From Roseibium sp. (GTDB taxonomy: Bacteria; Pseudomonadota; Alphaproteobacteria; Rhizobiales; Stappiaceae): a DNA stretch of 64,000 nt. The notes beneath the pieces are model-generated. The model saw nothing but the letters and a program-made list of their open reading frames with translations, was not told the origin of the DNA and made no database searches. Both the position numbers and the translations under genes were made by a program. The stretch is taken from contig JAEPML010000001.1 in NCBI GenBank assembly GCA_017643925.1, forward strand, positions 574,378-638,377, written 5' to 3'. Shown here piece after piece: positions 9,665 through 17,822 of this stretch. Each line of letters opens with the position of its first letter. The stretch's first letter is position 1.

Positions 9665-9780
9665 GATGCGGTGATCCGTCTCAGCGGCAGGGGGAGTAGA
9701 AAGAGCTACGTAATTGCATGGCCTATCGGGCAGCATCATATTTGGCAAGCGGGAACACGACTTGGTGGTAACCGGAACGC

Positions 9781-10620
9781 ATGTTTGAACAGTTTGACAT
9801 AAACCAGATCCGGATGGCCTGTTTCGCCGGCATATTTCTTGTCATGGCGTTGCTGGAGGCGGGTCTGCCAAGGCGCGAGCTGAAAAGCGGCCGTCTGAAG
9901 CGATGGCCGACGAATTGGGGCTTCATCCTGCTCGATTCCCTGCTTGTCCGGCTGATCTTTCCAATTGGTGGTGTCGGACTTGCACTGCTGGCGCAGGAGC
10001 GCGGCTGGGGGCTGTTCGGAACCCTTGGCTGGTCCGGTTGGGGTGCGGGCGTGATCACCTTTCTGCTGCTCGATCTGGCCGTCTGGTTCCAGCACCTGGC
10101 CTCCCACAAGGTTCCCCTGTTCTGGCGCGTCCACCGGGTGCACCATGCGGACAGCGAGGTCGACGCGACCACGGCGCTCCGCTTTCACCCGATCGAAATC
10201 CTGCTTTCCTTCGTCTGGAAAGGGCTTGTCATCGTGGCGCTTGGCGGTCCCGTGGAAGCCGTCCTGATTTTTGAAATCGTTTTGAACGCGTCAGCTGTTT
10301 TCGGACACGCAAACGTGCGCATTCCGCGCAGGCTGGATTGGCTGTTGCGACTGGTGATCGTGACGCCGGACATGCACCGGGTCCATCATTCCGTGATCTG
10401 CCGGGAAACGGACTCAAATTACGGGTTCTATTTGTCCGTCTGGGACCGTCTCTTTGGCACCTATATTGATCAGCCGGAAAAAGGCCATGACGAAATGGAG
10501 ATCGGCCTCGGACCCGCAATGACCCCGAAGGCGCATTCATTTCCCTTCAGTCTCGCCATACCGTTTTTCGACAACGCGCAGCGCAAGAGTGGCAAGGGCA
10601 GGTCCTGGAACGGCAAATAG
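9781..10620 (+). CDS. Sterol desaturase / fatty acid hydroxylase family membrane oxygenase
   Basis: This is a di-iron membrane enzyme of the fatty acid hydroxylase superfamily, which hydroxylates or desaturates lipids or carotenoids. The 279-residue protein has about four hydrophobic segments. Its histidine clusters are complete: HLASH (HX3H), HRVHHAD (HX2HH), a lone FHPIE histidine, and TPDMHRVHHS (HX2HH). This pattern and length suit the short bacterial sterol-desaturase-like clade often annotated only at family level. It ends six bases from the convergent binding-protein gene. No neighbour points to a substrate. Confidence 0.85.
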   Translation: MFEQFDINQIRMACFAGIFLVMALLEAGLPRRELKSGRLKRWPTNWGFILLDSLLVRLIFPIGGVGLALLAQERGWGLFGTLGWSGWGAGVITFLLLDLAVWFQHLASHKVPLFWRVHRVHHADSEVDATTALRFHPIEILLSFVWKGLVIVALGGPVEAVLIFEIVLNASAVFGHANVRIPRRLDWLLRLVIVTPDMHRVHHSVICRETDSNYGFYLSVWDRLFGTYIDQPEKGHDEMEIGLGPAMTPKAHSFPFSLAIPFFDNAQRKSGKGRSWNGK

Positions 10621-10626
10621 AGTGGG

Positions 10627-11481
10627 CTAGTAGAAGCTCTTCGGGAAATAGCGAAGATATAGTTCGCGATAGACGCCCTTCTGGTGCAACTGCCTGAGCG
10701 CATAGTTCAGCGCGGCAGCCCGTTCCGGATCGTCAGCTCTCGTGGCAATTGCCATGCCCTGATCGAAATAGCCTGTCTCCAGCCAGGGACCGCCGACAAA
10801 GACGCAGCACCCGGCCGCATCCTCGCTTGGGAGCCAGAAGGACAGGCTGAGACCGTCTCCGAAATGCAGATCGGCTTCTGCGTCGATGACGGCCTTGCGT
10901 GCGTCAGCGGATGTTTCAAGACTGACAATCTCCGCGTCCGGCCAGAAACGCTGCGCGAATGCCTCGTACCTGGAACCGGCAACGACGGCGATGGACTTGT
11001 CCGACAGTTCTTGTTCGTTGAACGCACCGGAATTGCGGGCAGTGGTTATGAAACGGGCTGGCAGTTTCAGGTAGTCGTCCGTGAAGTTCAGTTTCCGGGC
11101 CGCCGGCAGGTTGCGGGACAGGCCCGCGATGATGGCGTCGCCTTCCTCCTCATCCAGGGCCGGCAGCAGCACGTCGAAATCCTTGATCCTGAGTGCACAG
11201 GAACTGCCGAGCTCCTGACAGAGCGCACGAGCCAGGTCGACATTGAAGCCGGTCAGTCGTCCCTGCGGATCACGAAACACAAACGGAGGGTATCCATCGG
11301 TCGACAGGAACTGGATCTTGTCGGGGATGGAGTTCGGGCGATCGTGGACGGCCTTTGGATCCCAGAAATTCGGAACCGTGACGGCCTCTTCCTGCGCCAG
11401 AGACTGGGGCGCGCTCAACAGCGCGAGCAACCCAAGGAGCCTGGCCAGTAAACCTGCCGTTTTGATCATTCCTGACGTCAC
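10627..11481 (-). CDS. Periplasmic solute-binding protein, family 3 type
   Basis: This is an exported substrate-binding protein resembling polar amino acid receptors of ABC transporters. The signal peptide covers about residues 1-29 (two Leu-rich runs ending QSLAQ). The mature part has the typical YPPFVFRDPQGRLTGFNVDLARALCQELG, then the second-lobe GSRYEAFAQRFWPDAEIV and DGLSLSFW regions. It ends YRELYLRYFP, usual for the family. The 284-residue start is a GTG at 11481, chosen because GGGAAG lies at suitable spacing upstream, while the internal ATG at 11469 has a poor site. No permease or ATPase gene is adjacent, so it is an orphan receptor here. The ligand is unknown. Confidence 0.82.
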   Translation of the reverse strand: MTSGMIKTAGLLARLLGLLALLSAPQSLAQEEAVTVPNFWDPKAVHDRPNSIPDKIQFLSTDGYPPFVFRDPQGRLTGFNVDLARALCQELGSSCALRIKDFDVLLPALDEEEGDAIIAGLSRNLPAARKLNFTDDYLKLPARFITTARNSGAFNEQELSDKSIAVVAGSRYEAFAQRFWPDAEIVSLETSADARKAVIDAEADLHFGDGLSLSFWLPSEDAAGCCVFVGGPWLETGYFDQGMAIATRADDPERAAALNYALRQLHQKGVYRELYLRYFPKSFY

Positions 11482-11615
11482 GCGGTCTTCCCGAAGTCAT
11501 GGGGCCCGGCGCCCGAATGGGAGCGTCGGATCTCGTAGCGCAGACTATCGCGATCGCCAGTCTCTTGTCAGCACGGAACTTGGTCCATCCCAAGGGGATT
11601 TTACCTGCCTGAGTG
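11482..11615. other. Gap between binding-protein and M81 genes
   Basis: A 134-base gap lies between the M81 metallopeptidase stop and the binding-protein start, both on the minus strand. It should hold the binding-protein promoter. I see no strong hairpin or T-run. Confidence 0.4.
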
Positions 11616-13082
11616 TCAGGCGACCCTTTGTCCATGCGGGTGCTCGACAATCGGCCAGAGCTCCCGGGTCAGGTTCCTGTAGGTGTTGCGGCACGGGTCA
11701 TTCGGATAAGGGCCATCGACTGCACAATAAAGGATGTCCGCAGAAATGGGTTCGAAGGCGCCATGAAAATGATTGGTGGATTTCACCACCAGCACCTGTT
11801 TCTCAGAAACGTCTATACCGAGATTGGTAAAGAGGTCCGGAGAAAAGGCCTGCGCCCTGTTGGTGTTGAGCACCACATCAATTCCGCCAACCCGAATGAC
11901 CGCACAATCGCCGAGCGGCACGACCGAACGGCCGAAGCTCTGGACGGCATCTTTTTGGGTCTTCAGGACCGTGACGGTGGCATCGATCGGATCACCGCCA
12001 AGCGCCGACGTCTTGCCCCCGAAGCGCAGATCCAGCGACGCACCTTCTCCCGCCGCATGACAGATCCGGACAGCCATTGGATCCCAGATCGTGCCGAAGG
12101 CGGTGTTCGTCAGTCCCATCTGAAGAGCCTGACGCAGCAAGATGGTACTGTCTCCCGCGACACCGCCACCGGGATTGTCCCAGACGTCGGCGATCACCAC
12201 GGGCTTGTCCCGGTGTCCAGCCGCGATCTCAAACGCTTTTTCGGGTTCCAGAAAGTCCGGCCGGGTTGTGCCTCGAAACGAATACAGTTCCAGGCCAAGC
12301 TTTTCGGCAAGCCTGTCACCTTTTTGCCTGTCATCGTCGGTGATCACGAGAAGCTTTGCGCCGAGATCCGGGGAGTCACCGGCCATGAAGCCGTGAATTG
12401 CGGAGACCGACAGCACCTCATCGGAGCGCTCCAGTTCGATCATGCGATCGACAAATCCACGCATCGGCGGCCGGCTGGTCGGCAGAACCTCGATCATGCG
12501 CACGTCGAAGACCGAGATAACCGGGGCAATGTCACCCCGTGCCGCCTTCAGTGTCAGGTCGACGCAGGCTTCACCCGTCTCGGCAAAGTCGGTATGCGGG
12601 AATTCCTTGAAAACCGTAATGACATCGGCGTTTTGGACGCGCTTGTCGCTAAGATGACTGTGGGGGTCGAAAGTCACGCCGATCTTGACGTCGGGCCCAA
12701 CTATCATTCGAACCGCTTCGATCAGTTCACCTTCGCAATCAACATGGCTGTCGGCGATCATGGCGCCGTGCAGGCCGAGGACAACCGCTTCCACAGGGCA
12801 TGCGGCACGCAGTTGGTCCAGTACCTCGTCCCGAAGCCGTTCCCAGGTTGCCTTGTTGACCAGCCCTCCGGGTTCTGCCCAGGTCGCCGTTCCTTCGATC
12901 AGCGTGATCTCGCCCTTGCGCGCCCGTTCACGCAAGGCCGGGAAGATCCCGCTGCACAGGGTCGGGGTCTTCGGATGGTCACCCGGGGCCGCGTAAAAGC
13001 TTTCTGCAAAATCGGAGAAGTCGGTTCTGAGGGGTGAAAACGTGTTGGTTTCTGTCGCGATGGAGGCACAGAAGACGCGCAT
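11616..13082 (-). CDS. M81 family metallopeptidase (MlrC-like)
   Basis: The M81 family includes MlrC, which cleaves the linear product of microcystin breakdown; most members have no known substrate. The protein starts MRVFCASIATETNTFSPL, the family's N-terminal signature, at 13082. The 26 in-frame codons before it are basic and non-conserved. Candidate metal-binding stretches are GLHGAMIADSHVDCEGEL and FDPHSHLS. VIADVWDNPGGGVAGDST is the conserved mid-protein motif, giving a complete 488-residue protein. It lies 82 bases after dctP on the same strand, so it is probably the last gene of the dctQ-dctM-dctP-M81 operon and may act on the imported compound. I see no signal peptide, so it should act in the cytoplasm. 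Confidence 0.87.
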   Translation of the reverse strand: MRVFCASIATETNTFSPLRTDFSDFAESFYAAPGDHPKTPTLCSGIFPALRERARKGEITLIEGTATWAEPGGLVNKATWERLRDEVLDQLRAACPVEAVVLGLHGAMIADSHVDCEGELIEAVRMIVGPDVKIGVTFDPHSHLSDKRVQNADVITVFKEFPHTDFAETGEACVDLTLKAARGDIAPVISVFDVRMIEVLPTSRPPMRGFVDRMIELERSDEVLSVSAIHGFMAGDSPDLGAKLLVITDDDRQKGDRLAEKLGLELYSFRGTTRPDFLEPEKAFEIAAGHRDKPVVIADVWDNPGGGVAGDSTILLRQALQMGLTNTAFGTIWDPMAVRICHAAGEGASLDLRFGGKTSALGGDPIDATVTVLKTQKDAVQSFGRSVVPLGDCAVIRVGGIDVVLNTNRAQAFSPDLFTNLGIDVSEKQVLVVKSTNHFHGAFEPISADILYCAVDGPYPNDPCRNTYRNLTRELWPIVEHPHGQRVA

Positions 13083-13164
13083 TGAAGATCCAGTCTCGCT
13101 GTTGGGCTTTGTTGTTATCTTTGAACGGGAACCGGCGGGTCGCTTGACCCGCCGGTTCAATGGA

Positions 13165-14205
13165 TCAGTCGAGATAGGTGTCGGCGTTGGCGGCCGCGAC
13201 TTCCTTCTTGAACATGGTCAGCAGTTCCACAGCCTTGGCGTCGAGGTTCTCGTTGACATGGTTTTCGAAGGCAGGCTGGGTCGCGTTGGCCATGGCCGTG
13301 CGTTGCTCGTCGGTTAGCGCTGTCACTTCCATGGCATCCATCAGTCCGGCCAGACCACGGTCGGAGGACTCGATGATCCGGGAGAGGCCGCGGCTCGCCG
13401 CAACGCAGTTCTCTGCTGCCGCGTGAAGCGTTGCACGCTGTGCATCGTCAAGACCCTCGTAGAAGGGCTTGTTGATCATGAAGGTGTAGGGTGAGAACAG
13501 GTGATTGGTGAGGGTCAGGTAACCCTGGACTTCCGCAAAGTTGGCGAAGGAAATGATCGGCACAGGGTTCATCTGACCGTCGATCACACCGGTCTGCAGA
13601 CCGGAATACACTTCGCCCCAGGACAGCGGATAGGCTTCTGCGCCGAGCGCCTGGATGATTTTCTGGTGCGAGGGCAGGGTCATTGTGCGAATGCGGATGC
13701 CGTCGAAGTCTTCCAGGTTTGCAATGGGCTTTTTGGAGTTGGTGACGGCGAAGAACCCGCCCGTGTCCGGGAAGCCCAGAACGACAACGTCGCCCAGAGT
13801 TGCTTCGATATCGGCCTTCAGGGCCTCACCGAACGGACCGTCAAACACCTTGTAGGTGGCTTCGTTGCCCGCGAAGGCGAAGGGAAGGTTCAGAACATCG
13901 ATGCGGGGGTAGTAGCTGGCAAGGGCTCCGGTGGAGGTGAGGGTGGCCTGGATCACGCCGTCCTTGACCTGCTGCACATGTTCGGCAGCCGAACCGAGCT
14001 GGTTGGAACCGAACACTTCGACCTTCACAGCGCCGTTGGTGCCGGATTCAACCAGGTTGGAAAAAACGGCGGTGCAGGCATGGGCCGGGTTCTCGAAAGG
14101 GTCGGTTTTGTTGTCGTGACCGAATTTGATCACGCCACCGCCTGCAAGTGCAGCCGTTGCAGTCATTGTGGCGGCAAGCGCCAGTCCGGTAGTCAGGAGT
14201 TTCAT
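13165..14205 (-). CDS. dctP: TRAP transporter substrate-binding protein (DctP family)
   Basis: This is the periplasmic receptor of a tripartite ATP-independent periplasmic transporter, which uses an ion gradient, usually sodium, to import carboxylated compounds. The 346-residue precursor has a signal peptide ending near TAALAGG (about residue 21). The conserved substrate-binding region DGIRIRTM contains the arginine that normally grips the ligand carboxylate. VYSGLQTGVIDGQMNP is the usual DctP motif. It is followed by M81 and preceded by dctM 30 bases upstream on the minus strand. The ligand cannot be read directly. Confidence 0.93.
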   Translation of the reverse strand: MKLLTTGLALAATMTATAALAGGGVIKFGHDNKTDPFENPAHACTAVFSNLVESGTNGAVKVEVFGSNQLGSAAEHVQQVKDGVIQATLTSTGALASYYPRIDVLNLPFAFAGNEATYKVFDGPFGEALKADIEATLGDVVVLGFPDTGGFFAVTNSKKPIANLEDFDGIRIRTMTLPSHQKIIQALGAEAYPLSWGEVYSGLQTGVIDGQMNPVPIISFANFAEVQGYLTLTNHLFSPYTFMINKPFYEGLDDAQRATLHAAAENCVAASRGLSRIIESSDRGLAGLMDAMEVTALTDEQRTAMANATQPAFENHVNENLDAKAVELLTMFKKEVAAANADTYLD

Positions 14206-14235
14206 CAGCTTGTTCCTCTCTTGAGCTTGATTGGG

Positions 14236-15519
14236 TTAGTTGGCAAATCCGAAGGCGCGCGGCAGGAGCAGGGCCGCGTCCTCCCAGAAGGCGAAGATGA
14301 AAAGAATGGTGACCTCAGCCAGCAGGAACGGCATGAGCTTGAGCGAGATGCGCTCCAGCTTCTCGCCTGTCACCGAGGACAGGACAAAGAGGCAGGCGCC
14401 GACGGGCGGGGTCATCAGGGAGATGTTCAGCGCAAGCACGAAGATGATGCCTGCATGGATCGGTTCCAGGCCAACCTGCTCGGTCAGCGGCACCAGCACC
14501 GGTGCCAGGATGATCAGGATGGCGGTGATGTCCATCACCATGCCGACGATCAGCAGCAGGCCGATGATGATCGCGATCACGGCATACCGATTGTCGCTGA
14601 GCGTCAGGACACTCTCGGCGATCATCTGGGGAATGCGCTCGAAGCTCATCCACCAGCCGAGAATGCCGGCAAAGGCGATGATGACGAAAATGACACCGGT
14701 GATGCGCGCTGTGCGCACCAGCATCTGGAAGAAGGCTTTCAGTTTCAGCGTGCGATAGACGAAGAAGCCGATAAAGACCGCATAGGCGACCGCAATGGAA
14801 GCGGCTTCGGTGGGCGTGACGACCCCGCCAAGAATGCCGCCCAGGATTATGACGGGCATGGCAAGCGCAGTGAGCGAGCCGACGAAGGTGGTCCAGACTT
14901 CCTTCAAGCTGGCGCCGCGCACAGCCTTGGGAAGGTTTTCCCGGTTGCCGCCGATGACGATGACCGCCATGCAGACCAGGCAGATGACAAGCCCCGGAAG
15001 GACACCTGCCGCAAACAGACCCGCGATCGAAACACCCATCAACGAGCCGTAGACCACCATCAGTCCGGAGGGAGGAATTGTCGGACCGATGATGGACCCG
15101 GCTGCAGTCACCGCACAGGCATAGTCGCGCTTGTAGCCTTCCTTGACCATGGCGGGGACGAGGGTTCTGCCGAAGGCAGCAGCATCCGCGGTGGCGGACC
15201 CGGTGAGACCGGCAAAGAAGACCGAGGCCAGCATGTTTGTATGGGCCAGCCCGCCGCGGAACCGGCCGACAAGTACCTGTGCCAGTCTCACGAGGCGGTT
15301 GGTGATGCCGATCCCGTTCATGACCTCACCGGCCAGGATGAAGAACGGCATCGCCAGGAACGGGAAAATATTGAGCGAATTGAATATCTTGCTGGGGCCG
15401 ATGGCAAGAAACTGCATGCCGCCCATGTCGATCAGGCCGACCACACCGGCGAGACCTATGGCAAAGCCGATCGGCATGCCGCACAGGATCAGGATAAGAA
15501 ATGCAAGACCGGCGAACAT
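14236..15519 (-). CDS. dctM: TRAP transporter large permease
   Basis: DctM is the ion-coupled transport subunit with about 12 membrane helices. The 427-residue protein has the conserved stretches AGEVMNGIGITNRLVRLA and AGLTGSATADAAAFG, then GPTIPPS and a C-terminal TPPVGACLFV, all typical of DctM. Its ATG overlaps the dctQ stop (TGATG at 15517-15521), so the two permease subunits are translationally coupled. The dctP gene follows after 30 bases. Confidence 0.94.
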   Translation of the reverse strand: MFAGLAFLILILCGMPIGFAIGLAGVVGLIDMGGMQFLAIGPSKIFNSLNIFPFLAMPFFILAGEVMNGIGITNRLVRLAQVLVGRFRGGLAHTNMLASVFFAGLTGSATADAAAFGRTLVPAMVKEGYKRDYACAVTAAGSIIGPTIPPSGLMVVYGSLMGVSIAGLFAAGVLPGLVICLVCMAVIVIGGNRENLPKAVRGASLKEVWTTFVGSLTALAMPVIILGGILGGVVTPTEAASIAVAYAVFIGFFVYRTLKLKAFFQMLVRTARITGVIFVIIAFAGILGWWMSFERIPQMIAESVLTLSDNRYAVIAIIIGLLLIVGMVMDITAILIILAPVLVPLTEQVGLEPIHAGIIFVLALNISLMTPPVGACLFVLSSVTGEKLERISLKLMPFLLAEVTILFIFAFWEDAALLLPRAFGFAN

Positions 15520-16025
15520 CAGGCAGCCTCCCCTTCGGCAGGGAGTTCAAGATGGGTGCCGAGATCCCGCAATAGCACCAGGAAAAGCTGGACCGAGGCG
15601 ATAGCCGCTGACACCGGTATGGCGGCGTAGAACGGTTCCAGGCTGAGGTCGAAGATCATTGCGTGTCTCGTGGCGCCGCTTTGCGCAAACGCGATCCCGT
15701 ACCAGGTCACATAGAGGAACAGCGCCAGTGCCAGGACATCCATCAGGATCAGGACAAGGCGGCGTATCGGGGCGGGCCACATATGCAGGAATGCGGTCAA
15801 CCCGATATGTTCGCGGCGCGCGATCCCGCAGGAAATCGCCAGCATTGCCGCCCAGATCATCAGGTAGCGTGCCATCACCTCCGGCCAGGGCAGTTGCCAG
15901 CGGAAGTAATAGCGGTCGACCACGCCGAGCCAGACATCCAGAACAAGCAGCAGCATCAGGACCGCAACCAGCGTTTCAATGGCCGTGTTGATGCGTGCGC
16001 TCGTCAATCGCGCCCAAGCTTGCAT
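15519..16025 (-). CDS. dctQ: TRAP transporter small permease
   Basis: DctQ is the four-helix small membrane subunit that partners DctM. The 168-residue protein has hydrophobic segments at about 17-38, 50-68, 88-110 and 130-152, with the usual PWPEVMARYLMIWAAMLAISCGIARREHIGL motif region. It is the first gene of the operon. An operator-like sequence lies only 18 bases upstream of its start, at 16043-16057. Confidence 0.92.
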   Translation of the reverse strand: MQAWARLTSARINTAIETLVAVLMLLLVLDVWLGVVDRYYFRWQLPWPEVMARYLMIWAAMLAISCGIARREHIGLTAFLHMWPAPIRRLVLILMDVLALALFLYVTWYGIAFAQSGATRHAMIFDLSLEPFYAAIPVSAAIASVQLFLVLLRDLGTHLELPAEGEAA

Positions 16026-16042
16026 TCATGCCTCCCAAGAAA

Positions 16043-16057
16043 TGTAACTTAGGTACA
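16043..16057 (-). promoter_or_regulatory. Operator-like site 1 (RpiR/TRAP intergenic)
   Basis: TGTAACTTAGGTACA reads TGTACCTAAGTTACA on the minus strand and differs by one base from site 3 at 16167-16181. It sits 18 bases upstream of dctQ, where a bound repressor would block the TRAP operon. Confidence 0.6.
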
Positions 16058-16093
16058 CAATGAGCGTGAAATTTCGTCAAATCAAGCAAAAAA

Positions 16094-16108
16094 TATAATT
16101 AAAGTACA
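16094..16108 (-). promoter_or_regulatory. Operator-like site 2 (RpiR/TRAP intergenic)
   Basis: TATAATTAAAGTACA matches the inverse of site 3 at 12 of 15 positions. It has the same orientation as site 1, with centres 51 bases apart. It lies in the AT-rich middle of the divergent intergenic region, where promoter elements are expected. Confidence 0.45.
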
Positions 16109-16166
16109 AAATAAGGATTCGAAATGGATGTTTCGCCGTAATTAAGATCTGGATTTTCGAAAAAAA

Positions 16167-16181
16167 TGTACTTAAGTTACA
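16167..16181 (+). promoter_or_regulatory. Operator-like site 3 (RpiR/TRAP intergenic)
   Basis: TGTACTTAAGTTACA is a near-palindrome 29 bases upstream of the RpiR start. Its centre is 73 bases from site 2. It lies inside a longer in-frame extension of the regulator starting at 16166, which argues that translation really begins at 16211. Confidence 0.6.
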
Positions 16182-16210
16182 ACTTGTTCGAAGGCTGCTT
16201 GGAGAGAAAC

Positions 16211-17137
16211 ATGGTCGATGACCGCGAAGACAATTCAGACCTGCCAACGCGCGGGCAGGCGGCGGTCGCGGACATCATTTCCGCACTTGAACGTGTCAAC
16301 GGCACCCTGGCCGCACGCGAGCAACGGGTCGCAGACTATGTCCGGCAGAACATCGATCAGATCAGCACTATGACCATTGCCGAGCTTGCCGCCGCCGCTG
16401 AAGTGTCGACGCCGACCGTCATTCGGTTCTGCCGTTCGCTTGGCTGCGATGGCTTCAAGGAATTCAAGCTGAGGCTCGCCCAGAACCTGGCTGTCAGCCT
16501 GCAATATATCCAGGCCGATATCACGGAGGAGGCGCCGGCAACGGAAAATGCGCTCGACCGGGTGCTGAGCGCCATTTATGCCACGGCCAATGTCATGCGC
16601 CAGCAGCTGGACGCCGCCAGGCTGGAGGAGGCAAAGAAGGCGATCATTGGCTGCCGTCAGCTCCTCATCGCGGGTATCGGCGGCGGCTCGTCCATGTTGG
16701 CTCAGGAAGCTGCCAACCGGTTTTTTCGATTGGGGCTTGCGGCCACGGCGGTCAATGACAGCTACATCATCCAGATGCGGTCTGCGACACTCGGACCGGG
16801 AGACGTGCTGTTGCTGTTTTCCGCAAGCGGTGAAACCGACGCAATTGTCGGTGCTGCCAAGGTGGCAGACGCCTATGGAGCAACAACCATCTGCGTCTCC
16901 AAGCCTTATACACGGCTCGCAAGCGCCGTCTCGATCCCGATAGAAGTCGACCTTCCGGAAAACCCGGACATCTTCAAGCCGACCGCCTCGCGCTATGCCT
17001 ATCTGGCAATCCTGGACACCCTGGCCATGTCCGTTGCCTATGAGACCAAGGAAGCCACCAGCGAAAACCTCCGTCGGATCCGGTCCTCACTGACCGCCTA
17101 TCACGGCCGCACAGGCCCGCAGCCACTGGGGGACTGA
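16211..17137 (+). CDS. MurR/RpiR family transcriptional regulator
   Basis: RpiR regulators join an N-terminal helix-turn-helix to a C-terminal SIS domain that senses sugar phosphates or related ligands. Here the HTH is at about residues 48-85 (MTIAELAAAAEVSTPTVIRFCRSLG). The SIS domain begins near residue 140, with GIGGGSSMLAQEAANRF and LLLFSASGETDAIV. The start at 16211 is preceded by GGAGAG at good spacing, giving 308 residues. The 15 upstream in-frame codons overlap operator-like site 3. It is divergent from the TRAP-M81 operon and very likely controls it and itself. Whether the effector is a phosphosugar is not shown. Confidence 0.9.
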   Translation: MVDDREDNSDLPTRGQAAVADIISALERVNGTLAAREQRVADYVRQNIDQISTMTIAELAAAAEVSTPTVIRFCRSLGCDGFKEFKLRLAQNLAVSLQYIQADITEEAPATENALDRVLSAIYATANVMRQQLDAARLEEAKKAIIGCRQLLIAGIGGGSSMLAQEAANRFFRLGLAATAVNDSYIIQMRSATLGPGDVLLLFSASGETDAIVGAAKVADAYGATTICVSKPYTRLASAVSIPIEVDLPENPDIFKPTASRYAYLAILDTLAMSVAYETKEATSENLRRIRSSLTAYHGRTGPQPLGD

Positions 17138-17195
17138 CACTTTCGCCAAGATGGCCTAGAACGAGCCATTCGTTCAAAAATTTTGGAGAAGACCT

Positions 17196-17570
17196 TTGAT
17201 TGGCTACGTCACTCTTGGAACCAGCAATTTCGAAGCCGCTACGGAATTCTATGACAAGCTGCTGGAAAACGTTGGCATCAAGCGCTTCTGGACCCATGGA
17301 ACCATGGCTGCCTGGGGGCGTAGCCGGGAGGAACCGGCTCTGGTCGTGACGCTACCTAACAATGGCGAGACGGCAACGGTCGGCAATGGTGTCATGGTCG
17401 CGCTCAAACTGGAGAGCAGGGAAGATGTCGTGAAGCTCCATGCCGCGGGACTCGACCTGGGCGGTGCGAACGAGGGCGAACCAGGGCCACGCGGGGAGCA
17501 TGGGTTTTACGGGGCCTATATTCGCGATCTTGATGGCAACAAGTTGTGCGCCTATGTGCCTGCAGGTTGA
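17196..17570 (+). CDS. VOC family (glyoxalase/bleomycin-resistance-like) protein
   Basis: This is a 124-residue vicinal-oxygen-chelate fold protein. It has the N-terminal MIGYVTLGTSNFEAATEFYDKLL and ends with HGFYGAYIRDLDGNKLCAYV, the classic second-half motif. It resembles short VOC proteins of unknown substrate. The start is an unusual TTG at 17196, accepted because GGAGAA lies just upstream and the homology begins immediately (IGYVTLG). It follows the RpiR gene by 58 bases and may be transcribed with it. A strong hairpin follows at 17671-17706. Confidence 0.82.
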   Translation: MIGYVTLGTSNFEAATEFYDKLLENVGIKRFWTHGTMAAWGRSREEPALVVTLPNNGETATVGNGVMVALKLESREDVVKLHAAGLDLGGANEGEPGPRGEHGFYGAYIRDLDGNKLCAYVPAG

Positions 17571-17670
17571 GCCTTGCGTGAGACTCGCTGAAGCTTCTGT
17601 GGCAAGGCCATTTTTGCGGGTCGGGTCGATGGGCCGGAATTGATTTTGCCCAATGCACCCGTTCGGGCGC

Positions 17671-17706
17671 TGCCGCTAGACTGCCAGTTGTCAGGCAGTC
17701 GCGGCA
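17671..17706 (+). terminator. Long hairpin after the VOC gene
   Basis: TGCCGC plus GACTGCC pair with GGCAGTC plus GCGGCA, giving 13 base pairs interrupted by a two-base bulge, around an eight-base loop. No uninterrupted T-run follows, so termination here may be weak. It separates the VOC gene from the copA promoter. Confidence 0.5.
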
Positions 17707-17751
17707 ATGGCGTGCTGTTTGTTGAACACATGAATCAGTAGAGAATTGATC

Positions 17752-17782
17752 TTGACCTTCCAGTTACTGGAAGAACCATCTT
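17752..17782 (+). promoter_or_regulatory. CueR-type copper-responsive promoter of copA
   Basis: A -35 TTGACC (17752-17757) and a -10-like CATCTT (17777-17782) are separated by 19 bases, the stretched spacing typical of MerR-family metal promoters. The spacer carries a perfect dyad CTTCCAG-TTA-CTGGAAG (17757-17773), matching the known CueR operator ACCTTCC-N7-GGAAGG. Transcription should begin near 17789. This rules out the in-frame TTG at 17781 as the copA start. No cueR gene is present in the window. Confidence 0.85.
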
Positions 17783-17822
17783 GGGGGTCAACATCAACTT
17801 TCAGGATGGAGTATGGCGGGCA

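Noticed and set aside
11613..13037. Plus-strand open frame of 474 codons opposite the M81 gene
   Set aside because: The M81 frame has clear family motifs, while this one has none and starts inside the opposite gene.
13501..15630. Plus-strand open frame of 709 codons opposite the TRAP genes
   Set aside because: The translation is Asp/His/Gln-rich without motifs and covers dctP, dctM and dctQ on the other strand; a shadow of high GC.
16166..16210. Earlier start of the RpiR gene at 16166
   Set aside because: It would place operator-like site 3 inside the coding region; GGAGAG at 16201 fits the start at 16211.
17781..17822. Upstream TTG start of copA at 17781
   Set aside because: The TTG overlaps the -10 of the CueR-type promoter, so it cannot be in the transcript from that promoter; 17823 is preferred.
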